NCBI GenBank assembly: GCA_030407005.1
Contig: JAUDYN010000009.1
Span: 2,108,001-2,172,000, forward strand
Direction: 5' to 3'
DNA: 64,000 nt
Source: Desarmillaria ectypa
Taxonomy: Eukaryota; Basidiomycota; Agaricomycetes; Agaricales; Physalacriaceae
The position numbers and the translations under genes were made by a program. Shown here in pieces: positions 34,285-46,977 of the stretch. The notes under the pieces are model-generated. The model did no database searches and was not told the origin of the DNA. It saw only the letters and a list, made by a program, of their open reading frames with translations. The stretch's first letter is position 1. The number at the start of each line of letters is the position of its first letter.

Positions 34285-37200
34285 TCAGAGATATCCTTCT
34301 TGTAGCCCTGTAAGAACCAAGTCATGCTCCAAAAATTCCATATGACCCCCAGGCACTCGCACGACTTTAGCTCCTGGCAACCAACGTGAAGCTCCCAGAT
34401 CCTCTCGCTCCCCTTCCGGCATTGGTAGAAGCATTGCACCCTCCTCCGCTACATAAACCGTAACCGGAGCCTTGACGTCCTTCATGCTCCCCATCCACTG
34501 CTCTATATCAGGTCGAAGACAGAAATCACCAATCAAGCCCGAAAGCTTGCGCGCCGTATCCATCGAAAGTCGCTGTATAGGTGAACCACCGGTCCCGTTG
34601 AAAGCAGAGCGTAATGCATCGACAGAGCTGTTCCTACTCTTATCCCATGCCGTTAAATCTAACATGATCTTAATCACGGCCGCAATGAACTCCTCTCGGC
34701 GGTTTGGATGGTCGGCAGCTGGGATTTGGTGTAAGAAAACAGAGGGGAAAAGATCCAACATAGCGAGCTGCGACACAGTGTCATCATGACGTTCAAACTC
34801 CTGGGTCATCAAGAAAGCGAGTATGCTTGACGCAGAGTACCCGGCAAAGCGGTATGGTCCGGTGGGCTGTTCCTCCTTGATCTTACGTCTGTAAAATGCT
34901 ACAAGATTTTCCAGACTCGTCATCGGCGCATCCGGCGTCACCTGGACAGTCCACACAGCCGTGCGAAATTGCTCCGGATATGACCTGAAGTCGAATGCAA
35001 GACCCGCACCTCCTGCGAGCTCTTTAGCGATGGATACGCAGGCTAAAAAAGAAAACTGACCGTGGAAGACAATTAGTGGTGGCTCTCCTTTCCCTTTTCT
35101 GAGTTTGACGATGGTCTCGCCGGGTTCAGGAAGCTTAGTGAATGCGATTACAGGTTCACTCTCGTCGTCGTCGTCGTCTTCAGGGGTTTCTGTGGTTCCA
35201 TTAGCGTGGGAGGTAGTAGTGGCACTGTGAATAAAGGCGCTCAAAAGCGATATTGAAGGATTATTGAAAACAAAATTCTGTGGTAGGGCCCGGATAGCAC
35301 CAGTCGAGATTACATGGGTTTTTCGAAGGGTGCTGACGATCGTGTTGCGGATTGCAATGGCTATGAGACTTTAGAAGCATGAGCTTGACATATTCGGACA
35401 AGGAAGGAGAACAGGAACACTGACCTGTCGACTCCAACAACAAAGATGTCCTGCATATCGGAGATCTTAGCATCGGCACGAAGAAGACTCTGCAAAATGC
35501 GCCGAATCCATTCTGTAATATCATCGAGACTCCATTTCTGTGGTGCCCGGATGCTGGATACAGAGATTTTGTCAACCGCTTCATATACCGCCTCGATCTC
35601 CTTGCTGTAGGCCTCCAGAATAGCTGGCCGTCGAAGAGTCCCTTTAGCGGTGAACGTGAAAGGCTTGGACGGATGCGTAACAATGATCATCTACGATATC
35701 GATGTCAATGTGGGTTCCCAAGTGATTATGTGATTATGCTACCTCTTTGAATATCCTCGAATGTTGCGGTGCTTCTTTGTTAGCCTTGGATATCGTGTCC
35801 CTAGGAAAAGTTGTCAGTACAAGCATTAGGAGAAGACATGAAACATCACCAAATGTTCGCACGGAAGTCGGCAAGGTCTTTCTCGTTGGTCGGGTCAAAT
35901 TCATACCCCAGGGCTGGTGAGACCAGCACTCCGGGTTGAAATCTAGACCGACCAAACATAACGGCGCCAGCAATTCGTTTGTCAGTTGCAATCGTCTTTT
36001 CTGTTAGATATTAGCGCAGTGAACGATATAGGAAAATTTGAACATACCAATCGGCGTAGGGTTCGTCTTTTCCTATGCCAAGTGTGAGTAGGAGTGGTGG
36101 GAGCGCGAAAAAAGTTGAACGTACACCAGTGCTATGAATAATTTGGTCATCTATAAAGTTCTGTTTGCCACCGTCATTTTGAAACAAGCGCGGGATAAAA
36201 CATACCATATCTTCCGTAGCATTTGAACATTTCAGGATTGACGGGGTGCCTGACAAATATATCTTTGGTGTCGTATGCCCTGACACCATCTATTGTGGTG
36301 TTGAAGATCGCAGGAGAATATCCAGTTTTAGGATTTTCCTTCAAAAAGATGAGAATAGACGAAATATAGTGGGCGGATCACCTACTTTGATGATTACGCG
36401 GAACATACTCTCTTCTTCTTCGATAGGGAGAAGGACGTAATCAATATAACGTGCCCACTGCGTCGACAGAGTAAGTAAAAGTCGATAGTGTGGTAGTTTT
36501 AAATTCACCTCAAACCATTCCCACCCTTCGGCAGGCGTCTCTTCTAATGTGACATTGTCAGAAAAGGTTCTATCGATCACATTAAAAAGCATACTGGGAA
36601 TCAGCTTAGCAGAGAAGGTGGTTTCGGTGCTGAGGGAAAGTATAAGTATACAGCTGGACTTTCTATACCATGGAACGGAACAAACCTGCCGAACAAAGCG
36701 CAAAGAGGTACGCCCATGGCCACCAATGAGTCCCCAGCAGATTTGGCGAGCGGCCCGCCTGCAAACAACTACCAAAAGTCAACGAAAGAGTCCTCAAAGC
36801 CAAACAAAAAGCACGTACTACGACTGTAGCCCTTGTTAGAACATCAACAGCAGCAAGATCGTGTGCCCATGCCTAGTATTCAGTTGAGCTTAGCTCTTCT
36901 ACACTAGGAATAAAGAAAGTCACACCTCGAAAAAGTGGGGAACAGAAAACACAAGCGTGCATTTTGTTGCTACTATTCCCTCCAAAACACGCCCCGGTGT
37001 TGGCACTATGGGCGGATTTTCGGGACGGAATACCGCTATAGTTACACCGTCCGACGCCTGAGGTGATTGGTCAGGAGGGAGCGATAGATAATTATTTAAC
37101 GTACAGCAACCATGAACGTCCAACACCCCATGAGATCTAAGTAGAAAAATTTCAGAACAATTTCTGTCATGTTATGAAATAGAACACGCACGATACATAG

Positions 37201-37988
37201 CTGAGCCATGTGCGGAAAGAACGTGTCCACACACATCCAGGTCTCCGTAAGCTTGTTGGGAGTTGTATCAGATCTTGTAGCTAAGCAAAAGAAGAAAACG
37301 TCGCACATAACCAGACACCCTGCATCATATAAAATCGATGCATATGAAGAATTGGGCTGGGGAAGCGCGTTGATCCAGAAGAGTGTAAAATGAGTGCTAG
37401 TTGTTCCCAGTCAGGGCGCACATGCGGTAGTGGCTCGGAATCACTCTTCAAGTATAGGTCTTCGAATGTTGGCATCGGTATTGCCTTTATGCCATCTTGC
37501 ATGCGAGCAACTTCCTGCATAGCGGGATCGGCACTGACAAATACATTCTTGCATCCAGTACTCTCGAGCAGGTGAGCGACCGCAGCAGGAGAATTACGGG
37601 TAGAGATAGGGAACGCAGTGTACCCGGCGCGTATAATCCCAGCTACAACGGTGAGGAATGTGATGCTATCTGTGGTGGGAAAGTACCTCATCTCAGCCGA
37701 CTGACTAATGAGATGAATGAAATTCGGCCCACCAGCATTTGCCAGGACTCCTACAACTGGGACGGAGCCGGTTCGAGGAACGTGTTCAAGAACAACATGA
37801 CCGACAGCATGGATAGCCTTGGTGACCTCTCTCCAAGTGATTTTTTGAATATGGTCCTGATCATAGAACTGGAAGACAGGATGGTCCGGGCTGTGCTGTG
37901 CATTGTAGTCGAATATTTCTGGGTAAGTGAGAGATCCATCGAGAGGAGGGCGATTAAATGTCAAAGAGGATCCAGGGGAAGTCTTCAT
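34285..37988 (-). CDS. NRPS-like A-T-TE synthetase (adenylation, carrier, thioesterase)
   Basis: This single-module, non-ribosomal-peptide-synthetase-like enzyme would activate a carboxylic acid as AMP ester, load it on a carrier and release it by a thioesterase. Many short exons splice in frame. The N-terminal A domain begins after MKTSPGSS and carries FNRPPLDGSLTYPEIFDY and PDHPVFQFYDQD. Its A3 loop is HSSGSTRFPSPI, followed by AVFRPENPPIVPTPGRV, FGSTETTFSAKL, YGRYDDQIIHSTG and KGTLRRPAIL (A10 Lys present). The carrier motif is GVDSL; its Ser codon is split by the intron 35369-35425. The TE domain has FAGYSASS (Ser codon 34834-34836) and a late PGGHMEF His. The A domain resembles basidiomycete adenylate-forming reductases more than atromentin synthetases, yet a TE, not a reductase, follows. 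In A3 the usual Gly and Lys (STGxPK) are Arg and Ser. The product is unknown. Confidence 0.83.
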
Positions 37989-38031
37989 GGTTTCGATGAG
38001 TTAGGTTTACGGTCGACAGACGATGCCCGAT

Positions 38032-38039
38032 TATTTATA
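38032..38039 (-). promoter_or_regulatory. TATA element of A-T-TE gene
   Basis: TATAAATA on the minus strand, about 45-50 bases upstream of the ATG at 37988. Confidence 0.4.
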
Positions 38040-38880
38040 CGTCTCCTTGCAAGCGCAAAGTTCTTTGCTGCGACTGGAAGTATAATTAGCACATGTATTG
38101 CGGCAACAAGATGTTCCACTGTTATCGACAAAAAAAACAAGGAGAATGACGATTGAAGTAGTCGTGATAACGCCGAATTCAGATGACCGTCGGTCGTGCG
38201 AAGGAACCTATACCTGTCATGGCAGTCGGCCCGCGAGCGAGAAATTCCAACTGAGAAATCGCAATTTATAGAGAACATAATTTAGTGAACCATTTAGGCG
38301 TTACCCTCCATACTTGAGGGCTTAAAAGATGGCCTAACGGTCGAATACGAGCCGTCGTAGGCAGGCTGACAGAGTCAGTATTCCCAAAGTTCAGAGATCC
38401 AGAAAACGTAACCAGGTCTCAAGAGGTGATGTCAACAAAGATACCGCGGGCGTCACAAGTCTCAATTTGCTCTAACGACGTGAAGAGGTGTTCCAGTGAG
38501 AGTGATCGGACCATAAAAGTGTTCACACGTGATCTGATACCCTCCGAATAATTCAAATTGAACAGTTTCACTTCCACCTCCGTCAATGCTCAAGGTTGAA
38601 GAATCGCTCTAAAGATATCGCGAAAGTAACACCGCCTGTCGCACTTGTCACTGATTCCATTACATAAATTTCTATTCTGGCCTGTGAAGAAGATCTAGGG
38701 GATGAATGCAGAGTTCTTGAGATGCAGAAAATGGAAGGTAAGTGAATCTAAAAGCAGTTTCTTTCCACCCACGAGAAATAAATTTATGCAAAACAGCAAC
38801 TAGGTAACTGAAATAACAACGGTAACCCAGACAGAGCCTCGCACTCAGTTTCAAGCCTTGAACCACGCTCATTTGATGGG

Positions 38881-38915
<35 letters not shown>
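38881..38915. repeat. Pure poly(A) tract, 35 bases
   Basis: Thirty-five consecutive A on the plus strand, preceded by GATGGG and followed by CCCCG. The length could reflect retroposition of a polyadenylated RNA, or an expanded homopolymer. No obvious coding or SINE body was recognised just upstream. Confidence 0.95.
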
Positions 38916-38917
<2 letters not shown>

Positions 38918-40229
38918 CCGAATAGTCTCGGTGAGCCACCTCTTCGGTCTCAGATTCATACCCGATGTCGTCAAGGACCATCATTGTGCCGCAAGTCAAT
39001 GGCACCGCTGTCGGGCTTTGTCAAGAAATTCTGAGTCAGTTTCCCGGATACATTAATTTCCCGACGGGCTAACTTTATTATTTTAGAAGCAGAGATGTCG
39101 ATTACGATCTGCAGGCAAGTCCCGTAGCCGATGGCACCGTACTGGTTATTTAATGATAACGCAACGACTTTTTGTCGTTTCATCATTGACTTTGGTTACA
39201 AACTGGGTTCCTACTGAAGCGCTTATCTCACACCCTACATATGAATGGCAGACCGCAATATTGGTTTACTTAGGTGATATGACAGGGAAAGCGACGCGTC
39301 GCGTTTTGAATCTTCTCTTTGCCTGAAGTCATTCCCTCGGTTTAATTTTGCTGAAGAGTTGCAGGAGGAAATACGCGTATGCTCCAAATAGTATGCTTCT
39401 TCCAATCTCCGGCAAACTTTTGTTGCCAACAGAATATAACATCAGTTATTATGAAGGTGGCTTCACTTCGGAGATGACAACGCGGATATACCATAGGCCT
39501 GCTGTCCCCCGATACGGACGAAGCTCAAATCGTGCTCGCGCTGTTGCTCTTCGGAAGATTCTTCAAGAAGCTGAGAACGTACGTCGATTGTCTGTAGTGC
39601 ACTATTAGTCAAACGGCCATAGTCATGTACATGCTTAAACGCGCCAGTCCGATAGCTGACGGTCCGCACTCGGTCCGGACACTCTATCGCATCATTTATA
39701 ACACTGCAAGTATGTCTCCCATGATACCTTGCTAGCGCTTCTATAGTTATGGCCGAGCACTCATCTTTGGATCGAGGATAGCTCCTGTGGTCATTAAGGA
39801 CCTTGTCCAATCCCTCGTGCCGTATGGATCCGGAGTATCATGAAGAATTCCTGAGTGATCGTTAGCCTTGAAGCTCTAACAAGTTCATATTCCTTTAGAT
39901 CTGTTGGTCATGATGTTGAACCGCATCTTAGAACTCAATTTAGTGCTTTGTTCGCGTGCCTCCCGATACGTAACTGTTACCTTCTTGCAGCTTCTCACAT
40001 CGATAAAGCGTCTTTTCCCCTCTCTATTGGTTGGCTTGAAAATGTTGACGCGCAATTGCGAAAATTCAGAGCAGATTCCGGTCCTATATCTTCCGACGCC
40101 CCGAGAGAACGGCAAGGCTCGCCGCTTGAGCTCTGCAGCATAAGCCACACTTCGTTTTCTGGTGTACTTTCTCTTTTATTATTGATTTTCTCCTTTAGAC
40201 TTGGATACGTAAACACTGCACTAAAATTT

Positions 40230-40500
40230 AAGTATTTTTACCCCTAAATATGTAGAAAATATTCAAAGTTTTTCTCAGAAAAAACGTCATAAATATTTAT
40301 AACTTTTCACTGTATTTGGCAAATTTTGCAGAAAAGTGAAATTTTCAAAATACTTTTAGTACTTTTTCAGTGAAAATTTTTTGCTTATTTTCTATGTGTT
40401 CATAGATAAAAATACATTGTTTTTCATCCAGTGAAAGGCGTCCAATCTGCATTATGTAAACAAAAAATGAATTTGGTATATTTTCACCGTATTCACAGCG
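40230..40500. other. AT-rich block with inverted short motifs
   Basis: The stretch is strongly AT-rich. Words such as CTTTTCACTG, AGAAAAGTGAAA and TTTTTCAGTGAAAA recur in both orientations and could form small hairpins. It may be a degenerate element end or a spacer; no function can be assigned. Confidence 0.5.
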
Positions 40501-41706
40501 GCTTTGACGACGCCACACCATCTTTGATTGTCCTAACTTGGTCCTAAACCATCGGACAGATCATCTTCTTATATTCAAACTGTTGCAAAGTTTACGACGC
40601 CCATGGAACTTGCATGGCAGTCACCCAGACCGAAGAAGCTTTCGCCGTCGACTGTTGTTATCGCCCTGCTTTATTTCTTTGTTCTTTGTTCCTCGGCAAT
40701 TAAAATCTTTGTTAATCCATGAATGGAACGTGAAAGCCTACATTGGCCATGCGTTATAGCTTCAGTGATTGGACCGTCGTCGTATCCGATCTTCAGGTGA
40801 AACTTCCGTTCAAGATAACTCTACGGACCTTTGTTTTATAGAATTCTTTTGAGACCCCGTACAAGGCCCTTTTCATGTTCATTATTTTGGAAAACTTGGT
40901 CAGGTCTTGACCGACCCTTAGTGAGAAGCTTTTTTGACCTTCATGAGTCAGGCTTGCTGAATTTGGGCGACAGATCTCCTAACGCTCCTGCGAATTTAAG
41001 GAATCCGTCAACGGCAGAACGCTGTAATCTTCGCAAGTTAGCAGCGGACCAACAGGACTCGGAGTACTACTTATGAAGTATGTAAGACTGGAACACTGGA
41101 TTGATTGGCTATTTCTGCAAAGTACGTACTTGAGATTCTAGATTTCCTCGGGGCCAGTGACTCCGCTAGATCCACCGTAGACCACAGAGCCTATACCAGT
41201 GCAACTTCCACCGTTTAAACCATCTTTTTACACTGCGTAATTTTTTTTTGAATCGTTGCATTTCCTATTTCTTAAGGCTCTCAACTTCTCGTTCTCCGAT
41301 ACCCCGGACCGACGATATACCGACGACTCGCCAGAGCCAAGCCGGAGTTGCGAGCCTGTGCTCAACGCGATACAGGATCTTGGAGAACAGATAATTAGGG
41401 ATTCACTTGTTATCACAAGAACACTTTACTTCCGGACAATAGGATAGGTCTAACCTGTTCAGGTAGTACCTCTGGTCCGACTCTTTTCTGGGTGGTCGGC
41501 CAGTCATAAATACTGCCACAGGCGTCATTAAGGTATCCCCTTCAGGGCTTTTGTCCAGTACGTTGCATTCGATCCTTCCCGTGACCCGATATCGGACATG
41601 ACAACATGTAAAGGAAGGTCTGGTTGGACGGTCCTATGAAGACAATAATGAAATAGCCAATTTCCGATATTTTGTCTCGCAGAGATATTGCAATACACGT
41701 GCGCTT

Positions 41707-43047
41707 ATGGCTTTGTACTTAACAACCTTAAAAAGCCCAGTCGTTCTCAATGCAAGGTCCCAAACTCTTAAGTCTTCCATTTTCCTCCCGCATATCATTA
41801 CACCACTGGTGAGTATGGCCCCTTCTCTCCCTCTTCATCTATCAATAAGATCTGTCTTAGATTCAGACTCTATCATGGATATACCAGCACGAGAGTTGCT
41901 TCATATCCCACAGGATCTGGTAGACTCTATCATCGACGAGCTGAGAGACGACTCCTCCGCGCTTCGTCTATGTTACCTCGTCGGACGAAACTGGCGGCCT
42001 CGCTCCATCTTCCACCTCTTGCAGAATTCTGACGTTGTTCTCCGATCCAAAGCGGACTGCCTCAGTTTTATGAAGTGCGAGCGCTACGTTTATCCCTGCG
42101 TCAAATCGTTGACAATTGTCTACGCGGATAATCCCTACGGCCGCCGCCCTTCCAGGATTCCCGACGTCTTCGCTCCCTTGGCCAAATTGGAAACCCTCAC
42201 TCTTCAGGGTGCTAATTGCATCAGATGCATCTCATCCGACACTCTCGTAAGCCTTAGTCGTCTAAGCGACTCCGGCGTTGGCTCTCTTCACACCCTCGTT
42301 CTGCAAGAAATTGGAACGCGTGTATCGCCGAGAACATTGCCCTCCTTTCCCACCTTCCTAGCCGCGTTCACAAAACTTCGAAAGCTAAAGATATCATCTC
42401 CCACTCGTTTTGTTGCCTTTGGACCAGAGAGGATTAAGAGCCTGCTCGACGTCGAAGAATTAGAGCTCTCTCATATACGCCCTGTGAACTGGCGTCATGT
42501 CACAGAGTTTCTGGATCGCCGTTTGAATCGCCTCTCCGTTGAAATCTGTGAGAACCAATCCGACCGTTGCCTTGAAGTCCTTTTGCGCTTGGCACCGTCA
42601 TAACTAGATACTTTACGGGTCCATCACGGCACTTTCGCTACTGCTCTGTATGTGAACCCAAAACTTTGGGGAAAGTATACTTTGGCGCGGGATGTTTTCT
42701 TCTCTGTCAAAGATCGCACATGGAGTCTCTTCGGGACTGCTAACGAGCTCAGGGCTTTAATTGGATGGTACCTTGACTGTTTTGTGGTCGCTCCAGCGGA
42801 GACCTTGTGTGCGAGCTTTGCTTGCGAAAATACAAGGAGCAGTCTATTCGATCCAGTTTGTGACGCGATGTGGACTCGGTGCGACAACATGTTCTCCGAA
42901 AGCAAGAAGTTAAGGAACTTTACGATCGAGCTACATGGACTCGATCTAGAAGGGGATTTCTGTAAACAGGCTATCCGGGATCGGCTTCCTCGATTGAGTG
43001 ATCGGGGTAAAACAACAGTGAGAGTTTACAGTCCCCAGGCTGTTTAA
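41707..43047 (+). pseudogene. F-box/LRR-like protein gene with an in-frame stop
   Basis: This is an agaricomycete-type F-box protein that would act as a substrate adaptor of SCF ubiquitin ligases. The F-box-like stretch is HIPQDLVDSIIDELRDDSSALRLCYLVGRNWRPRS, followed by Leu-rich repeats such as LAKLETLTLQG and FTKLRKLKISSP. A TAA at 42601-42603 ends the frame after LEVLLRLAPS. The same frame then continues open to 43047 with plausible sequence (LDTLRVHHG, VNPKLWGKY). No convincing intron removes the stop. One base change (TTA to TAA) would explain it. The start could be the ATG at 41707, or a later in-frame Met (for example MAPSLPL or MDIPARE). It may still make a truncated protein of about 298 residues. 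Confidence 0.6.
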
Positions 43048-44386
43048 ACATATACCCGAAGAACCTGCGTACCTCTCTGTCATGTTCTAAATACTCAAAA
43101 TGATTGTCTATGTTTCGGTATATATTTTACCTCAAGTTTTGCAGCGAACCCTTCCTCGAAATGTCCCTGCCGTCCCAGGGTAACATAACATCCTCACAAT
43201 GACACAGTATTGTTTGCGCAGTTTCAGCCTGAACTCTTGGCGACGCTTATCAGTGATTAACATTGCCATGGACAACGCCGATGCAAATTCGAGCGAACAG
43301 ACGTTTCCGTTACAGATATGTAAAGAACATAAGATGTTCGATAGCGAAGACTGGAAAACAAGGAATATTCGTGTCTTCCTCGTTCCCTGTTACTTGATAT
43401 ATGCCTGCCTAAGTCCAAAGCCGTTCCAGAAACGCAGAGCCATCACCTCTTCGCGATCGAATCGCTGGTAGTCACTCAGGATCATTCGTAGATGTCGCCA
43501 CCGCCGATAATTTCGGGGTTTGCGGAATTTTCAGGGTGTGCGCTCTGTGGCGCGCAATATGGTCGGCGTCCACGTTCGGTAGGGTACATCACTTATTAGC
43601 TTCAGTTGGGTACAAGGGGTTGAGTAGAGGCATAATAAAATTAGAAAGGAACAACAGTACCTATACTGTGGCTCTCGTCAAGCGGGTACTTTTCGTGAGC
43701 CTCATGCCAAGTAGTCTCCTCCCTTTCGTCAAAGGTTACCGTGTTCCAGAAGCCCATTGGCATGCATGTTCGGTATGATGTCTCTAACGGTGGTAAAATG
43801 CGTAAATATTTTATGTTATATTCCCTTCGTACCCAATCCCGATTTCAATGCAAGTTCCCGAAGAAGAGAAATGGAGGCATTAGAGACAACCACGGAAGCA
43901 AGATGTCCAAATCGCAGTAGGGTAGGCGGCGAGGTCCCTTCCAATTAGCAGGGTCACATCGCGACGTTCCTCCTTTTCAAGTCTGGTTGTCCGAGCCTTG
44001 ATAGTTGTCATATTCCCTTAATTCAACTTCTGCGGGACATTGAATTTAATCAGTTCTGGATACCGCCGCGGAATCTATTATGAAAGAAAGGCACTTCCAC
44101 TCTCTTGCAATAATTCAGGGGAGGGGGGGTCTGAAAGAACAGATAGCATGACGCAATGAATGAGTGGCGACTGTGAATGAGACTAGAAACAAACTAGGTA
44201 TGTGGGTATGTTTCAGGTCACAACGATGTTCTAGGCGCGACCAGGGTCCAGACACGCGCGCGCCAGTGGCGTAGACTGATCGGACGGAGCCGGCCCCCGA
44301 AACAGAAAGTCCGGGAATATCCGGGAGCTGCTCAACCAATCAAAGTTCTGTAGAGTACATTTTTGGCGCCCTCCTCGGTTCTTCCC
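43048..44386. other. Interval between two F-box genes
   Basis: I recognise no gene. Several short frames are present, none with a motif. A possible exon of the neighbouring minus-strand gene ends at 44387. Confidence 0.35.
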
Positions 44387-45997
44387 TCAACAACTCCCTA
44401 TTGCCCACGACTGTGTCGCCAGGAACGAGAACACGTCTATTTCAAGCTCTTGCCTGACCAGGACACTCTCAGCATAATCCGTCGCCACCGCAAGTCGAAG
44501 CATTCCCTGTGTTGGACGGCAACACTGATATTCAGTAATCAGTTTCTGGATTCGCCGGCAGGTCTTGTACGACGGCAGCAGAGCAGATCCACCGAAGTCG
44601 TTGTGGTCATGAGCGGAGAGAATGAACAGGTTCTGCAGGTATTCCCATCGTCGGAGGCATTCCAAGAGCCGCGTCTAGATATAGCGTTAATGTTCCCTTC
44701 TTGACATATGAAATTCAAGACTTACGATAATATTATCTGGCCCTTTGACATCCACTCGATCCTGATCGACGATCACACGAAGGATCTCAAGATTCTTGCA
44801 CCGTGTCAAGATGCGTAGCGCCTCATCATTGAGACACCATTCTCCCGGAGTATTGGGATGGACGAATAGCTCCTTTATCGTTCCCACGTGCTTGGGGAGT
44901 ACCATCTTCCAGAATCTCCGTGCACGCGCGTCACTTTCTGACTGATTAAACGTGAGCGACAGTGTCATGATACCCGAATATGAGCCAAGATACTCCAAGA
45001 GGGTGTCGTCGATCATGACAACGGAAATGTGCTGTAGAAAGATCTTTTCAGTGCGAAGAGCAGTCCAGAACAGCTCCGGTACATTCGCGATGTGGATTTG
45101 GAGCGAGGCAAGAAGTCGAAGACGAGGGATAAGGAACGTGACGTCGGAAGGTGGAAGCATGAACTGTCCTTCGATGGATAAATGTTCTACCGGCCGGTCT
45201 GTCGCTGAGGGCAGCGAGGAGAATATATCCCGAACCGAAGGGAATGCCATGTCTGGTGTACTGAAATTAACGAGATCCAAACGATAAATGTTGGGGCTGT
45301 TGGCGATGAGGGAAGGAATTACGTCCAATATGCGGTGGCCATTGAACGTAATATCACGAAGGTTGTGGAAGTGAGAGAAGAAGGCCCCATGGACTGCGTT
45401 GGTGTGAAGAATGATGCTGATTGTGGACAGATGGGGGAGTTTACTGAAACAACGCATAACGGCGTTCACCTCGAGCATGCTAAAACCACCCTGGCGGAAA
45501 CCTAGGAAGCTAGAGAGCGAATATCTGCAGGAGTCCCACTTTGAAAGACGATAGAGGGCTCACTGTAATGACCTTAGACACACCAGAAAAGGAATGGCTT
45601 CAAGAAGACGCGTCGCAATGAGACTTGTCACACGAGCCCTCCTGTTCGCCACCTTGTCCCAAAACCCAAGGTATCTGCTGTATGGGGGGTCAAACGAGGA
45701 GTTGATGCTGAGGGATTTGATGTATCGTCCAGGATTACGTTTTCGGGATCCTAATGACTGCAGGAGTGACATCGACACAGGAAAGAGAATCTCGTCGTTG
45801 AGATTGAGTGATACGTGTTCGAGGACCAGAGGTGTGACGATGTAATTCAGATGTTTGCAGGTGAATCTGGTGCGCTTCAGATCATCCAGCTCGAGCTAAA
45901 AGAATGCGAATAGGTAAGAATAGATGAAAGAAGTCGTCGTCGTACGCACCAAGGCCACAATCCTGTGCAATAGCTCGTTGGCCAGTGAAAGTATCAT
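44387..45997 (-). CDS. F-box/LRR-like protein
   Basis: This is a minus-strand F-box family protein with the usual agaricomycete layout. The ATG at 45997 gives MILSLANELLHRIVAL. An intron follows, and the next exon continues LELDDLKRTRFTCKHLNYIV with TPLVLEHVSL, which together form the F-box. Later exons give SMSLLQSLGS, SLSINSSFDPPYSRYLGFW, TRLLEAIPFLVCL and a leucine-rich body, for example FSKLPHLSTISIIL and LRDITFNG. The last intron (GTAAG after DNII, acceptor TCTAG) leads in phase to LLECLRRWEYLQNLFILSAHDH, and the stop lies at 44387. If that intron is not used, the frame ends at 44687. It appears intact. The target protein is unknown; this family varies fast and is often expanded. Confidence 0.68.
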
Positions 45998-46977
45998 GCC
46001 GATTTGATATATCTAGGTACTGCCAGCACATAAGTCGCGGTAGAAGACGTCCGGGTAAAGAGAACAGCTTTAAATGCTGCTGAGATTTAAGTGATGCCGC
46101 GAATGATGGTCGGTTCCGCTTCATCGAAAAAATGGACAGATAAATATGAGTTTAAATCTCAAGCTAGGTCATTTGTTGACTTTGTCTAGAGCTCGGTTTC
46201 CAACTAGAATCCGGGGCTCGGATCGGTGGGCGTCTAGACCGGTGACGTACGCGACGAACTGTGCGCCAGCGCACGAGATTCAGGAATCGGACCGGGGAAA
46301 ATTCCGATCCTTTCGTGAAAAAATTGTAGTAGGGAACAGGTTCCAAACACCATCTTCCTGCGGGAGTGAGAAGGCGGGAGAAAGACCAGGGGAGACCGCC
46401 CGAGAATCATATTGACGATTAAAAGGCGCTAGGTAAGCCTCGGCCTGCTGGGATCAGACTTCGTTGATGTTTACGGTGCGAATTGTATGTTCCGGGAACT
46501 GAAAGTTATGGCGTCAATTGATAAATCTGGGATATGAAGAGAAAGAAGCATGCTAATTTAAGCGGCTTGACTTAAATGAACTCAAATTGGTTGCAGATTT
46601 CCGCCTCCCTTACGCTCGCCGAATATTCATGATAGTCGGATCAGAGTGCATGTGAACGCGTCACCCGAAATGAGAAGTCGTCAGGCTTAGTCGGTCGGCT
46701 GCCTAGCATGCAACGCGCCAACTCAGATCCCACCAAGATATGATGATCCGTTGGTTACCTGCACTGAAAAGCAGCGATTAGATCGTGAATCCGCTCAGGG
46801 TGAGCGCGCCGGGTTGTGATACGGTACCTCATATCCTCATTGAGCTGGCACGTCGAAAAAAAAAAAATCAAACTCATATGTATACCGAGCGTTCCTAAAA
46901 ACGCGCGTTCTGCCTCCGGCATTAGACAATTATCAACACGTGAAACAAACCACGTACGACAATATTCCTTGGACCGT
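45998..46977. other. Upstream region of F-box gene
   Basis: No gene recognised. It separates the intact F-box gene from its decayed paralogue. Confidence 0.3.

Larger units (their letters stand above)
38040..41706. other. Gene-poor interval, 38.0-41.7 kb
   Basis: No gene is recognised in 3.7 kb. Frames at 39463-39810 (minus) and 39855-40247 (plus) lack known motifs. The interval contains a pure A tract and an AT-rich block, listed separately. The 5' regulatory region of the A-T-TE gene must lie at its left end. Confidence 0.4.

Noticed and set aside
38672..39005. Minus-strand frames with a poly-Phe run
   Set aside because: The Phe run is the translated A35 tract; no other support.
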